Assembly: GCA_025354565.1 (NCBI GenBank)
Contig: JANXMQ010000069.1
Coordinates: 21,259-85,258, forward strand
Direction of reading: 5' to 3'
Source of the DNA: Akkermansiaceae bacterium
Lineage (GTDB): Bacteria > Verrucomicrobiota > Verrucomicrobiia > Verrucomicrobiales > Akkermansiaceae
DNA length: 64,000 nt
Shown: positions 54,115 to 63,870 of the stretch, in pieces
Numbering within the stretch: the stretch's first letter is position 1
Layout: every line of letters begins with the position of its first letter
Translations under genes and position numbers: made by a program
The notes under the pieces: model-generated
Database searches by the model: none
What the model was told of the DNA's origin: nothing
The model's input: only the letters and a program-made list of their open reading frames with translations

Positions 54115-54195
54115 TGGAGCGTGGACATCTTGTCCCGCGTGCTTCCGGCGGACAGAATGTCCGCAGCACCAAGCGTTCAGAATGAACGCGCTCCA
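54115..54195. repeat. multi-hairpin palindromic repeat
   Basis: Outer TGGAGCG/CGCTCCA enclosing GGACA-tct-TGTCC, GCGGACA-gaa-TGTCCGC and GCGTTCA-gaa-TGAACGC. Confidence 0.8.
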
Positions 54196-54221
54196 GCGTC
54201 CGGTTAGCCTGGAGGATTAAC

Positions 54222-54869
54222 TCACTCTAGCAGATCTGACAAGGCTGCCGGTTCGTCAACCAGATGATCGGCTCCGGCGGCGATCAGACGCGCGCGATCG
54301 TGGAAGCCCCAGGTGACGGCGATCGCCCGCATTCCGGCGTTGTGGGCGGTTTCGAGGTCCATGGTGGAATCGCCGATGATGGTGCAGTCCGAGGGAGATA
54401 AATGCAGGGTGTTAGCAATTTCTAACGCACCGGTGGGATCGGGTTTGTGGGGAATGCCGGGGCGTTGGCCTAACACCATGGCAAAGCGGATGGTGGGAAA
54501 AATCTGCGCGACAATGGTTGCGGTGAACGGATGTGGTTTGTTGGACAGCACAGCTAACAGATAGCCACGGTCTTGCAGGGATTCTAGCAGGCTGGTGAGC
54601 CCGGCATAGGCGGTGGTGCCGCTTGGCCAGGTAAGATCATAGTCGGCTTTGAACGCCGCTTCGAGGGTGTGGAAGAGAGCGTCATCGGCATCCGCCGGAG
54701 CGCCACGCCGGATGAGAACACTGGCACCGTTGCCAATGAAATTTCTAACTGCCTCACGCGAATGAGTAGGCAGCCCGGAGGCGGCGAGGGCATGATTCAG
54801 TGAGGCGGCGATCCCATCCAAAGAGTCCACCAGTGTGCCATCGAGATCAAAGATCAGAGCGTGTTTCAC
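54222..54869 (-). CDS. HAD-family phosphoglycolate phosphatase
   Basis: 'ALIFDLDGTLVDSLDGIAASLNHAL', 'DCTIIGDSTMDLETAHNAGMRAIAVTWGF'. Confidence 0.92.
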   Translation of the reverse strand: MKHALIFDLDGTLVDSLDGIAASLNHALAASGLPTHSREAVRNFIGNGASVLIRRGAPADADDALFHTLEAAFKADYDLTWPSGTTAYAGLTSLLESLQDRGYLLAVLSNKPHPFTATIVAQIFPTIRFAMVLGQRPGIPHKPDPTGALEIANTLHLSPSDCTIIGDSTMDLETAHNAGMRAIAVTWGFHDRARLIAAGADHLVDEPAALSDLLE

Positions 54870-54908
54870 CTCACGAGACTGGCTGGACCGGGCGCACTGG
54901 GGAAGCGC

Positions 54909-55298
54909 TTAAAAACCGATCAGGCTGACCAATTCGTTATCGCTGAAATCGTCCATGTGATCCACTGCGGCGATCAGGGTTTCCGTTTCGGCGACTTCTT
55001 GGATGGCGAAGGCTTGGGGAGAATCCAGCACTGCGGCGTGTTCAATGGCGCTTGGCGTGGGTCCGACCAGAGAAACCATGGCGAAGACGATGGCAGCGGT
55101 GGCGGCGGCGAAACCCGCGAGCGGGGCGGGGGAGAGCAGGCGGAGCCACCAGGCTTTCGGCACACTGGAGAGGCGGGCCGCCCGCGCGGTATCATCGGCG
55201 AAGCGGGCGCTTGCGGTGATCGGTGGAACGCGGTCTAACAATTTCCACACAGCATCGGATTCCCAAGAGTCATCGGAAGGTTGGCGATTGTGGTTCAT
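54909..55298 (-). CDS. hypothetical single-TM protein
   Basis: MNHNRQPSDDSWESDAVWKLLDRVPP... one TM; anti-sigma-factor-like layout. Confidence 0.5.
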   Translation of the reverse strand: MNHNRQPSDDSWESDAVWKLLDRVPPITASARFADDTARAARLSSVPKAWWLRLLSPAPLAGFAAATAAIVFAMVSLVGPTPSAIEHAAVLDSPQAFAIQEVAETETLIAAVDHMDDFSDNELVSLIGF

Positions 55299-55409
55299 GG
55301 CGGCGTGCGGAGTGACGGATGAGGAAACCCGCCGCCGAGCGGAAAGTTGCAATCTTTTCAGCAAAAAAGCCAAGGGTGGCGTTTTAGATTTTTCACACCC
55401 TTAGATTTT

Positions 55410-56162
55410 TCACACCCCACGGCGGTCGCCCCAGAGTCGGATGTGGAGTCGATCACAAAACCGGAATCCTAATTCCCGGCAGCATTCCGCGAGCCATGCG
55501 GAGTGACAATCCAACTCGTCACAAGTCCGACCCTCGGGCATTAGCAGGACGCGCTGTCGGGGGATATCGTGGGCCACGAGGAGAGCTTGGATTTCCTCAA
55601 GATCCGCCGGTTCCGCGACGACGAATTTGAACCAGGCTTTCGGCGAATTTGCGAAAAATGCGAGGGCTTGCGGGTGCCGCCGCAGCGTTTCCGGCATCGC
55701 GGCGTTTGAAAGTTTTGGCGAGACATTGAATTGGTTCACCGCGTCGTGGAAGGCAGGTGAGGGGATACGGGTGCCGTTGGTTTCCACCTCGAACAGATGC
55801 TCCGGCTGGGCTTCGCGGATGTGTCCGATCATGGTGAGAAATTCGTCCTGTTGAAGCAGTGGCTCGCCGCCGGTGATGACAGTGCTCGGGCAATGATAGG
55901 CGAGAATTCGCTCGGCAGCATTTTCTGCAGAGATCTCGAAGGTGACCTCGGATTTGCGGAACTTCGCGTAAGTGGGCAGGGCGTCCTTCTCATGCGGCCA
56001 CGGTGTGCCCTCGAAATTCCAGGTGTGATCCGTGTCGCACCAGATGCAGTGGAGATTGCAGCGCGAGGCCCGGATGAAGACCGCAGGCAGCCCCGCGCTC
56101 ACGCCCTCGCCTTGGAGGGTATGGAAAATTTCCGGGCCATCGCCGAGTTTCGCAAGTTTCAT
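55410..56162 (-). CDS. queE: 7-carboxy-7-deazaguanine synthase
   Basis: Radical SAM motif 'RASRCNLHCIWCDTDHTWNFEGTPW'; 'VITGGEPLLQ'. Confidence 0.92.
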   Translation of the reverse strand: MKLAKLGDGPEIFHTLQGEGVSAGLPAVFIRASRCNLHCIWCDTDHTWNFEGTPWPHEKDALPTYAKFRKSEVTFEISAENAAERILAYHCPSTVITGGEPLLQQDEFLTMIGHIREAQPEHLFEVETNGTRIPSPAFHDAVNQFNVSPKLSNAAMPETLRRHPQALAFFANSPKAWFKFVVAEPADLEEIQALLVAHDIPRQRVLLMPEGRTCDELDCHSAWLAECCRELGFRFCDRLHIRLWGDRRGV

Positions 56163-56229
56163 GGACGACCAAGAGAAACCACGGATGAAGGCGGATGGAC
56201 ATGCTTTTTTCCGCTGCTAGGATCCGCGC

Positions 56230-56760
56230 ATGAGCATCATCACAGGCCGCGGCGATTCAGGGGAAACGGATCTGATGTTTGGCAGGCGCATCGCGAAAAC
56301 CGCCCCCCGCATTGAGGCACTGGGCGCGGTGGATGAACTGAACGCCGCCCTTGGCCTCGCCCGCGCGGTCGATGAAAATGCCGAAACAGTGGCAGTGATT
56401 GACGGCATCCAGAGCCGCTTGGTCGGGCTGATGGGCCAGCTTGCGACCTTGCCCGAGGACGAGGCGCTTTATTTGGCGAAAAAATACGCGGTCATCACGG
56501 CGGAGGATCTCGCTTGGGTCGTCGCGGTGGCCCATGAGTACGAGGCGAAGGGCGTGAAATTCACGGACTGGGCCAGACCCGGCGCGGCAGGTTCGCTCGC
56601 CCGCGCCGGACTGGACTATGCTAGAGCCGTCGCACGACGGGCGGAGCGCAGTGTGTGGGTTCTCCACGAATCCGGCGAGGTGGTGCCCGAAGTGGTTCGG
56701 CTGTTTTTCAACCGCCTCTCGGACCTGCTGTGGATTCTCGCCCGGAGCAGCGTCGCCTGA
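56230..56760 (+). CDS. PduO-type cob(I)alamin adenosyltransferase
   Basis: 'MSIITGRGDSGETDLMFGRRIAKTAPRIEALGAVDELNAALG'. Confidence 0.92.
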   Translation: MSIITGRGDSGETDLMFGRRIAKTAPRIEALGAVDELNAALGLARAVDENAETVAVIDGIQSRLVGLMGQLATLPEDEALYLAKKYAVITAEDLAWVVAVAHEYEAKGVKFTDWARPGAAGSLARAGLDYARAVARRAERSVWVLHESGEVVPEVVRLFFNRLSDLLWILARSSVA

Positions 56761-56824
56761 TTGCCAAAGATTTCAAAAAGGGATTGCCAAGCTCGGATCG
56801 AGTTCCTAGCTTCCCGCCTTCCAA

Positions 56825-56914
56825 GGGCAGGTGTCAGAGTGGTCGAATGAGCACGCTTGGAAAGCGTGTGTAGCAGCAATGTTACCGAGGGTTCGAATCC
56901 CTCCCTGTCCGCCA
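56825..56914 (+). tRNA. tRNA-Ser (anticodon GGA), CCA encoded
   Basis: Acceptor GGGCAGG/CCTGTCC + G + CCA; anticodon arm ACGCTTGGAAAGCGT; long variable arm; T-loop GGTTCGAATCC. Confidence 0.97.
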
Positions 56915-57078
56915 TCATTGGCAATCAATAGCCGCTCAGCAGCTCGGTCCATCGGCCCTTTCAAGAGCCACCCGCAAATGGAAATCCTAGCAATTTGATG
57001 AAAGTAATCCGCTTCCAAACGTAAGGAGCGGGTCAGGTTTCGATCCAAAACATCCTCATCTCCACCTGCTTATTTGCC

Positions 57079-58749
57079 ATGCAATTGCCTCATTCCCTTG
57101 AATCCCCTCCGGAAACCCACCAATCCACTCGATGGGATCGCTGGATGCGGCCATTGTATTGGCTAGCCGGAGCCCGCTGGGAAACCCTGCGCCACTGTCC
57201 GCCCTCGGAACGGGAACGGATCGCCGTCCTCGGCAGCACCGTGCTGATTCCGACGACAATGTCGTTTCTTGGAATGATCTTCTATTCAAAAAGCCGTTTC
57301 GCCGATCCACCTTGGCTTTCGGTGTTCGCAATCTCACTGGCGTGGTCCTTTGTGATCATGAATACCGACCGAATCCTGCTCGCGACTTATCGCCCATTTC
57401 AACCGTGGTGGCGCCGCATGATGCAGGTGATTTTCCGCTTTGCCCTCGCTGCGGTGGTCAGTGTTGCAATCGGTTTCCCATTTTGCCTCGATCAATACCG
57501 ACCTGCAATCAAGTACCGGATGCAGACCGAACTCCAAGGTAAGCTCAACATCCTGCGTGGCGACGAGGCCGCGAAACGAGATGTCCTTTCCGCGAATCTC
57601 CTGAAAATGCGCGACGATGAAACCCTTGCACGCAAGGAGATCGTGGAAACCCACACCACACAGCGCGAAGAACTCACGGCCCGCCTACCCAAGTTACAGA
57701 TGGCGGTCGTGAATCCGGAGGATGAGGCCGACAAGCGGATCGAGGACGAGCGGAAGAGGGCGGGCGAGTCGGATTTCGTCGCTCCAGCCGGGGCAGAAAC
57801 CCGCACGGTACTCGCTGCCATCGAGGCCCAGAAAGAGACTCTGACGAAGACAAAAGCCAACATCGAGGAAAAACAGGATCTTCACCGGAGACTTGTCGAG
57901 GCAGTTGCCCGTGAGAGCGCCGGCTTGCCGAATGAATTCTATCCTGAGCCCAAGAAGGCAGGCTCCGGGCCCCGGACCAAGGACATGCAGCTTCGCGACA
58001 AAGCGACTGTCGTCGAGTTGACGCGTCTATCGGGCCAACTCACGGCACAGGAAGAGGCTCTTGTGGCAAGCGATAAAAAACTCTCGGCTGCGCGGCTCGT
58101 GGACCGCAACGCTTATCTCGACAGTCTGGCAGACAAGCGCGACTCCTATGTTCAGGAGGCGAAGGAGAAGGAGCGGGTCCGGAAGGAACAACTTGCCAAG
58201 TTGAACTCCGACATTGCGGCGCGGGATGAAGATTACAAGCAGCGGCTCGCGCGGCTCGCGGAGCAGACCGCGACTGCCGAGAGCGCTCACAAGAACAATG
58301 TCAAACGCCACGATGAAACCTACCTTCCCCCCATCCTGCGCATCGAGGGGAAGATCAACGGCATTCTCGATCCCATGGAGGAAACCATGGGTCTTTACCG
58401 GGTAATTTTCGTGCCCTCGCCCGATGCCGATAAAACCGAGCAGGAAGAACAGGGCAAGAAATGGATCGCTGGCCTGTTCCAGTTCCTTGTGATCTTCGGC
58501 ACGCTCTTCGTCTTGGACATGGTGCCGATCATGACCAAAATCTTCAGCCGCGCCGGACCCTACGACGTGCTGGTTGAACACCCGGAATTCATCGCCAATG
58601 CCAATCTTCGCGTATTCCACACGGAATATGGAAAACGCTCCGAAGACTGGGGTATCACCGGAATGGCAGACCAACCCAGCGGCCCGGATTTAGTGAAAGG
58701 CAACCCGCGCAATGTGCCGCAGCCGCCAAAACCTGATGCGGGAAATTGA
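57079..58749 (+). CDS. DUF4407 membrane/coiled-coil protein
   Basis: 'RPLYWLAGARWETLRHCPPSERERIAVLGSTVLIPTTMSFLGMIFYSKSRF...FVIMNTDRILLATYR' followed by long coiled coil and a C-terminal TM. Confidence 0.8.
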   Translation: MQLPHSLESPPETHQSTRWDRWMRPLYWLAGARWETLRHCPPSERERIAVLGSTVLIPTTMSFLGMIFYSKSRFADPPWLSVFAISLAWSFVIMNTDRILLATYRPFQPWWRRMMQVIFRFALAAVVSVAIGFPFCLDQYRPAIKYRMQTELQGKLNILRGDEAAKRDVLSANLLKMRDDETLARKEIVETHTTQREELTARLPKLQMAVVNPEDEADKRIEDERKRAGESDFVAPAGAETRTVLAAIEAQKETLTKTKANIEEKQDLHRRLVEAVARESAGLPNEFYPEPKKAGSGPRTKDMQLRDKATVVELTRLSGQLTAQEEALVASDKKLSAARLVDRNAYLDSLADKRDSYVQEAKEKERVRKEQLAKLNSDIAARDEDYKQRLARLAEQTATAESAHKNNVKRHDETYLPPILRIEGKINGILDPMEETMGLYRVIFVPSPDADKTEQEEQGKKWIAGLFQFLVIFGTLFVLDMVPIMTKIFSRAGPYDVLVEHPEFIANANLRVFHTEYGKRSEDWGITGMADQPSGPDLVKGNPRNVPQPPKPDAGN

Positions 58750-58851
58750 ACACTGCTTATTAATTCGGTTCTAGACGCAAAAAGCAAATTCGTCGTTACC
58801 CACAACACCAATGACTTCCGCCGAATCGAAGGTTTAAACCCTGACGACTGA
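58750..58851 (+). pseudogene. remnant of a PIN-domain (VapC-like) toxin C-terminus
   Basis: In-frame with, and directly after, the DUF4407 stop: ...VLDAKSKFVVTHNTNDFRRIEGLNPDD*, matching the typical VapC C-terminal 'VTRNxxDFxxIxGL' segment. Confidence 0.65.
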
Positions 58852-59225
58852 CGCTGAAAACACCGAACATCTTGTTAGTTGAATTATTGTCTTAATCACC
58901 CACATCCATGATTCTCCTCTCACAGACTGCCGTCATCCCGGATATTGAAGACAGCGTCTGCCCCGCTTGCCGGGCATTTGCCCCCATTCCCTGCACGCAC
59001 AGGATTACCACCCGGGATACCATACCTGATCTACGCGCCTATCGAACTGCTCGAAGAGGAAACCGTGGGCGAGGAGCTGTATATGGACTGGCGCTACCAC
59101 CTTGTCTATTACTACTGATCCTTAGATTGTTGCAGGTCTGGAAGGAGGATTTAAGTTTGCTCCGAGACCAAAAGTCTTGCCTCCCCATATATTCCTGAAA
59201 ACGCACTCCTAATGAAGCACCCAAT

Positions 59226-61250
59226 ATGGCATTACCTAACAACAACACGCTGTCTCAAAAGTATCACGCAGAAATGCTTCGATTCGATCAGTTGCTCGAA
59301 AAACTTGAAAACAGCCTTCCGCACAAAAGACCGGTGATCCGCCGAGATGACGGCCAAAATTACCAGGCAGTAGACGAGATATTCATGCGCATCAAGCGGG
59401 CTAGAGGAGAATTTGACGCGCTACTCTTCTTTGCTGTCTGTTTCGGCATGCTTAAAAGCGGGAAATCGACCCTTGTAAACCTGTTTGCAGGAAGGCCGGA
59501 GGTATCGCCCACACGTTTCGGTTTGGATACCACTCTTCGCCCATGTTTGATTCTCGCTGGCGCCGTAGATCAAATTTCAATATTTGATATCAAGGATTTC
59601 AGCAAAAGGGGCGCGGACTCCGATTTTGAGCGAAAGTGCTTCCATGCGGTGATTGATCACCTGCGGGGAATTATCAACGAGGCCAATCTGTTGGCAAAGC
59701 ATTCTGTGAGTGTCAAAAAACACAGGTTTAGCTCGGACGCTATCTTCAAAGCGCTTTGCACAAAGGAAGGATTGAACGGAGAAAACCCGCTAATCACGGT
59801 GGTTCACCTCAATGGATCCAGTGATCTATTAAAGCATGACGTCGCGATACTTGATGTTCCGGGAATAGACAGTAACCAGTCAAACATTGAAAACTATATA
59901 TCCCTACTCGACCGCTGTGATCTTCTCCTCTTTATTCAATCCACAGTTTCCGCCCTCAACCACGAGGCGACAACACTCCTGCAAGGCCTCGTCGAAAGAA
60001 GTAAAAACTCGCCAATTTGGCTGATCCAAAACCGTTTTCAGGCGCAGAGTTGGAGGAATCAGAACAAACTCGATGAGCAGGATACAAAACTTGTCGAAAT
60101 TACTAAGCGTGAGCTCGCAAGCGACCTGAGAGTTGAATCGAAGCACATCCTCGCGCACCAGGTCAATCTGGGAAAGGCATACGATGCTCGTCTCAACCGG
60201 GGCGACCTTTCCGAAGAATCGGACGCTGCAAGGCTACTAAGCGAATCCAGATTCCCAGAGGTTGAGAAAGAGTTGATAGATAGAATCACTGAAAGCCGAC
60301 TCGACATTCAGCTTTCAAACTGCCTCAATCAATTTGACAGGTCAATCAAGTCAGGCCGAGAAGACCTCAAGGAACTGGAATTATGGTTGGGAAAGCAAGT
60401 TGTAGCTCTATTTGAATTTCGCAATAAATTTGACAAGCTATTTAAACAGATTGAGGGGGGGCATGGCGTATTGCCAAGCCTTCAGATCGGTGATGACTCG
60501 GTGGGACCTGCCGATTCGATTAAAAACACAATTTCTCAAAAACTCGCTTCCTGGAAAGACCATATCAACGCAACTTTAGACAGTTGGAGATCAGAAATTA
60601 CCACCGATCTTATCGCGGACGATTTTAATAAAGTTCTCAAGGAAAAATTTAACACAACGTTCGAATATGGCATGAAAAGCTCATTCAATCTAAAAGGGGA
60701 CTTTGGAATACAGCTTTCCGATCTATTCCGGAGTTGCATCGAGGGCCACCAACCATTCAAAGATTGGCTGGAATCCTGTCAAACATTTCTCCAAGACAGC
60801 AGCGGGAATCAGATGGATGCCGTCTATCCCTTGTGGGAACCAGAGCCCGAAGTTTGCTATCTTGATGTACATCCAGAGAAACCATCACAAGTGTCCGGTG
60901 GTAGGAGAGGCTGGACTTTGTACATTGCCAAACACAAGGTCAGTATCGATACGGTCAAAGAAAAAATAGACGAGGCAAAGAAGAATCTTGCCACAGCGGC
61001 CGACATTTACGCAGCAAAAATGCAGAAAGAAAAAGTCAAAGAGTTCTTCAGGCAATACAGAGATAATCAGTTGGCGATGTTCTTTAAAGAACAGCTCCGC
61101 GCCCAACGGGAATCAATGGATGAGTTTGCTCATAAGGAAAAAGCGGATCTGGAATCCTGTTCAGAATCGCTCAAATCCGTTGCCCATTGTTTGGATGAGC
61201 TTGGTAATTTTTGTGGAGAGTTCAGCGTTAAGATCGGTTCACACCATTGA
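59226..61250 (+). CDS. dynamin-like large GTPase
   Basis: G1 'GMLKSGKSTLVNLF', G2-like 'PTRFGLDTTLRPC', G3 'DVPGIDSNQSN'; long helical C-terminal region; low-GC gene. Confidence 0.8.
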   Translation: MALPNNNTLSQKYHAEMLRFDQLLEKLENSLPHKRPVIRRDDGQNYQAVDEIFMRIKRARGEFDALLFFAVCFGMLKSGKSTLVNLFAGRPEVSPTRFGLDTTLRPCLILAGAVDQISIFDIKDFSKRGADSDFERKCFHAVIDHLRGIINEANLLAKHSVSVKKHRFSSDAIFKALCTKEGLNGENPLITVVHLNGSSDLLKHDVAILDVPGIDSNQSNIENYISLLDRCDLLLFIQSTVSALNHEATTLLQGLVERSKNSPIWLIQNRFQAQSWRNQNKLDEQDTKLVEITKRELASDLRVESKHILAHQVNLGKAYDARLNRGDLSEESDAARLLSESRFPEVEKELIDRITESRLDIQLSNCLNQFDRSIKSGREDLKELELWLGKQVVALFEFRNKFDKLFKQIEGGHGVLPSLQIGDDSVGPADSIKNTISQKLASWKDHINATLDSWRSEITTDLIADDFNKVLKEKFNTTFEYGMKSSFNLKGDFGIQLSDLFRSCIEGHQPFKDWLESCQTFLQDSSGNQMDAVYPLWEPEPEVCYLDVHPEKPSQVSGGRRGWTLYIAKHKVSIDTVKEKIDEAKKNLATAADIYAAKMQKEKVKEFFRQYRDNQLAMFFKEQLRAQRESMDEFAHKEKADLESCSESLKSVAHCLDELGNFCGEFSVKIGSHH

Positions 61251-62164
61251 AATTTATAATGAAGACTCTTAAACCAATATTGTTTGCATCCGCTGCGACT
61301 TTAGTCCTGCTGCTTCCTGTGATCTGGATTGTCGCCGGCCTTGCCGCAGACCTTCACGCGTTTCATCCGTTGGCCGGATGGATGGTTTGGGTAATGACCG
61401 CCATCGCAATTGCCATACTGCTAATGCCGATAGTGAGAATGTTTCGACTGCCACGGCTACCAGATGCCCGCATTTGGGGAGAAAACAATTCCAAACTTGA
61501 GGATCGCCAATATCAGCAGATGGCCGACGTTCTGATACGAAGTGGCGAACAGGACGATACTCACCTTGCCAAGTTGAAAAGAATTCGAGATCAGAGCCCA
61601 GGCGATCTTAAGCGCCTTGTTATTGAAACAGTCGAGAGAAGGAAGACTGCCGCTGTAGAAATGAGGGGTGGGTATATCCGGCAGGCCGTATTCACTTCGA
61701 TCCTAAGTCCTCACAAGCGGCTTGATCATTTTCTTCTTCTCTGGATCAACCTGCAACAGATTTATCGATTGGCAAAACATTACGGATTCCGCCCGAGTCC
61801 TCGAGGATTGTATAACTTGTATCTCAAAGTGTTTGGAGCTGCTCTAGTTATTGATGCAGTCGAAGAAATTACAGCGCAGGGAATGGCTGAACTTGCTCAC
61901 CGTATCGCCGGAGGAATTCCGTTCGTACGGGAAGCTGCAGCGGTGGCATTCGACGGAGTAAAGGCGGGTGTCTACACAGGCTACGTGGGTCTGCTTACTG
62001 AATATCTCATGAGACATGAGTTTTCTTTGCCTGAACGAGATGAGAGAATTTCTCTTCGCAAGGAAGCATTAACTACGGCGTTAGCAGTCATCAAGATGTC
62101 CAGTTCTGATAAAAAAAATGACGAACTAGTTTCACACGAAGAACTCCAACCGCAAAAATCGTAA
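61247..62164 (+). CDS. two-TM membrane protein, YcjF/DUF697-like
   Basis: Two N-terminal TMs then a helical/Gly-rich domain 'FGAALVIDAVEEITAQGMAELAHRIAGGIPFVREAAAVAFDGVKAGVYTGYVG'; TTG start overlaps GTPase stop by 4 nt (or ATG at 61259). Confidence 0.7.
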   Translation: MKFIMKTLKPILFASAATLVLLLPVIWIVAGLAADLHAFHPLAGWMVWVMTAIAIAILLMPIVRMFRLPRLPDARIWGENNSKLEDRQYQQMADVLIRSGEQDDTHLAKLKRIRDQSPGDLKRLVIETVERRKTAAVEMRGGYIRQAVFTSILSPHKRLDHFLLLWINLQQIYRLAKHYGFRPSPRGLYNLYLKVFGAALVIDAVEEITAQGMAELAHRIAGGIPFVREAAAVAFDGVKAGVYTGYVGLLTEYLMRHEFSLPERDERISLRKEALTTALAVIKMSSSDKKNDELVSHEELQPQKS

Positions 62165-62205
62165 CTCTAGGATTTCAATCTTTTCCTTTGCTACCGATGA
62201 CAATA

Positions 62206-63339
62206 TCAAGTCAAACGCGATTTAAGTTGGTTTTTGTTAAAAGTGCAGGTTAGAGTCCTGACAGCTGGAAATATTGTGACAATGAAAATAGTAACCGATA
62301 TTGTGAATGAGGCGAGTCCGAGCCAAAACAAAATTTTGCGAATACCTGGATGATTCAATAACCAGTCAATCAGCCCATTTCTTAGGTCCTGCATTCGGCC
62401 TTTATATAAAAATTTTGTACCCCGCAGATAAGGTCGGGCATTGGCAATCCCCTTCGCGCCTTTACGGAGAGCTGTTCCAAGTGCGGTTTTGTTGCTGGCT
62501 AGATTTGCTTTCAGCCACTCGCCTCCTCCGGCGTCGAGGAGAACAATCGTTTCATTTGGAGCCTGTTTTGACCATTTGGCAACTGCCTTTAAATCATCCA
62601 ATGATTCGACCTCCTTCATCGCAGTTCCAAGAGTTCCTGCAGGTGCATGTTTAGCAAGTTCAGTCAAGTTTTCGACAAGATCTCCAAATCTACCAAGCTT
62701 GCGTGCTTTCACTGCTGCTTTAGCCAAATCAAACGACTCGCCTGCGAAACGATTGGTGAGCGCATTAACCTTTCGAAGTGCTTTCAAAAGCGATATTCCT
62801 ACATCCGCACTCGCAACTGCTGGTTCGCCAGGTTCTGGAACAGCGGCGGCCACAGACGTCGCAACTCCGAGTGCTGAAAGAGCTGTAACTATCTTGTCAA
62901 CCTCTTGACCCGTCGCCGCATTGTAGCCTTGATTGCCCAGATCGCGGATGTCTCCGATAACCAAGAAGTCAGAGATGATAGTTCCGGCCATTCCCTCCGA
63001 AGACGCAGTATTTCCTTTGATGAATCCACCTGTAAATCGTTTGGCTTTCCCGAACCAACTGGCCTGTTCCTCTTCCATTACGGCCTTGATTTTCAGAATT
63101 TCGTCACGATTTGGCATTCCTAGTTGGCTTTCAACATAACGGCAGATAGCAATTGCTTCCCCGACTTTTCCGTGATCCCGCCGATCAATGACTTCTTTTG
63201 TGTAATCATGATCTGGCACAAGGCTCAGTTCGCTTCCTTTCCATAGATCGAGCGCGAAGATTCCAATGGCTGCGAACACTGCGATGAAAAGTACTGAATA
63301 AAACCATCTAGGAATTTTGCTGATGATGTAGAATAGCAT
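62206..63339 (-). CDS. hypothetical membrane protein with N- and C-terminal TMs, convergent to the GTPase pair
   Basis: 377 aa; TM at residues ~13-30 and near C-terminus 'ILFWLGLASFTISVTIFIVTIFPAV'; Ala/Gly-rich central helices. Confidence 0.65.
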   Translation of the reverse strand: MLFYIISKIPRWFYSVLFIAVFAAIGIFALDLWKGSELSLVPDHDYTKEVIDRRDHGKVGEAIAICRYVESQLGMPNRDEILKIKAVMEEEQASWFGKAKRFTGGFIKGNTASSEGMAGTIISDFLVIGDIRDLGNQGYNAATGQEVDKIVTALSALGVATSVAAAVPEPGEPAVASADVGISLLKALRKVNALTNRFAGESFDLAKAAVKARKLGRFGDLVENLTELAKHAPAGTLGTAMKEVESLDDLKAVAKWSKQAPNETIVLLDAGGGEWLKANLASNKTALGTALRKGAKGIANARPYLRGTKFLYKGRMQDLRNGLIDWLLNHPGIRKILFWLGLASFTISVTIFIVTIFPAVRTLTCTFNKNQLKSRLT

Positions 63340-63381
63340 AAGTATCGAGTGTTATCTTTTGGTTGAAATCGGCGGTTAGAT

Positions 63382-63870
63382 TTATTGATAGACTCTCACC
63401 CAGTCCACAAGCATCTGCTGGGGAAATATCGTTTGATCGTTCGGGTTGCCTGGCCAGTTTCCACCGACTGCGATGTTCAGAAGGATGTGGAATCGTTCAT
63501 TGAAAGGGGCTGGGGAGCTGGCAGATTTGGAAAACCATCGAGAGGCGGGGGTTTCTCTAAAAAGCTGGTCGTCGCAGAACCACTTCATTCCTGTCTCATC
63601 CCAGTCTATGCGAAACACATGAAAGCCATCGGAAAAGTCACCTGTTTCCAGGCGGAAGTTCTCGCTGCCGTCTGAAGTATTTTGCGGCCAAGCTGCGCCG
63701 TAGTGGATAGTTCCCATGATTTGGTGCGGTTCATGACCGAGGAGTTCCATGATGTCAATTTCACCTGATGCCGCCCAAGGTCCGTATTTTTCATCTGTGG
63801 GAAGCATCCAGATCGCTGGCCAAATTCCGGGCCCCTTGGGAAGTTTTGCTCTAATTTCAAGCCTCCTCCG
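63382..63870 (-). pseudogene. 5'-truncated GH16 glycoside hydrolase
   Basis: Frame 'RRLEIRAKLPKGPGIWPAIWMLPTDEKYGPWAASGEIDIMELLGHEP...' with EIDIME catalytic motif, but an in-frame TAG (63871-63873) sits immediately upstream and the signal peptide/N-terminal strands are missing. Confidence 0.75.
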
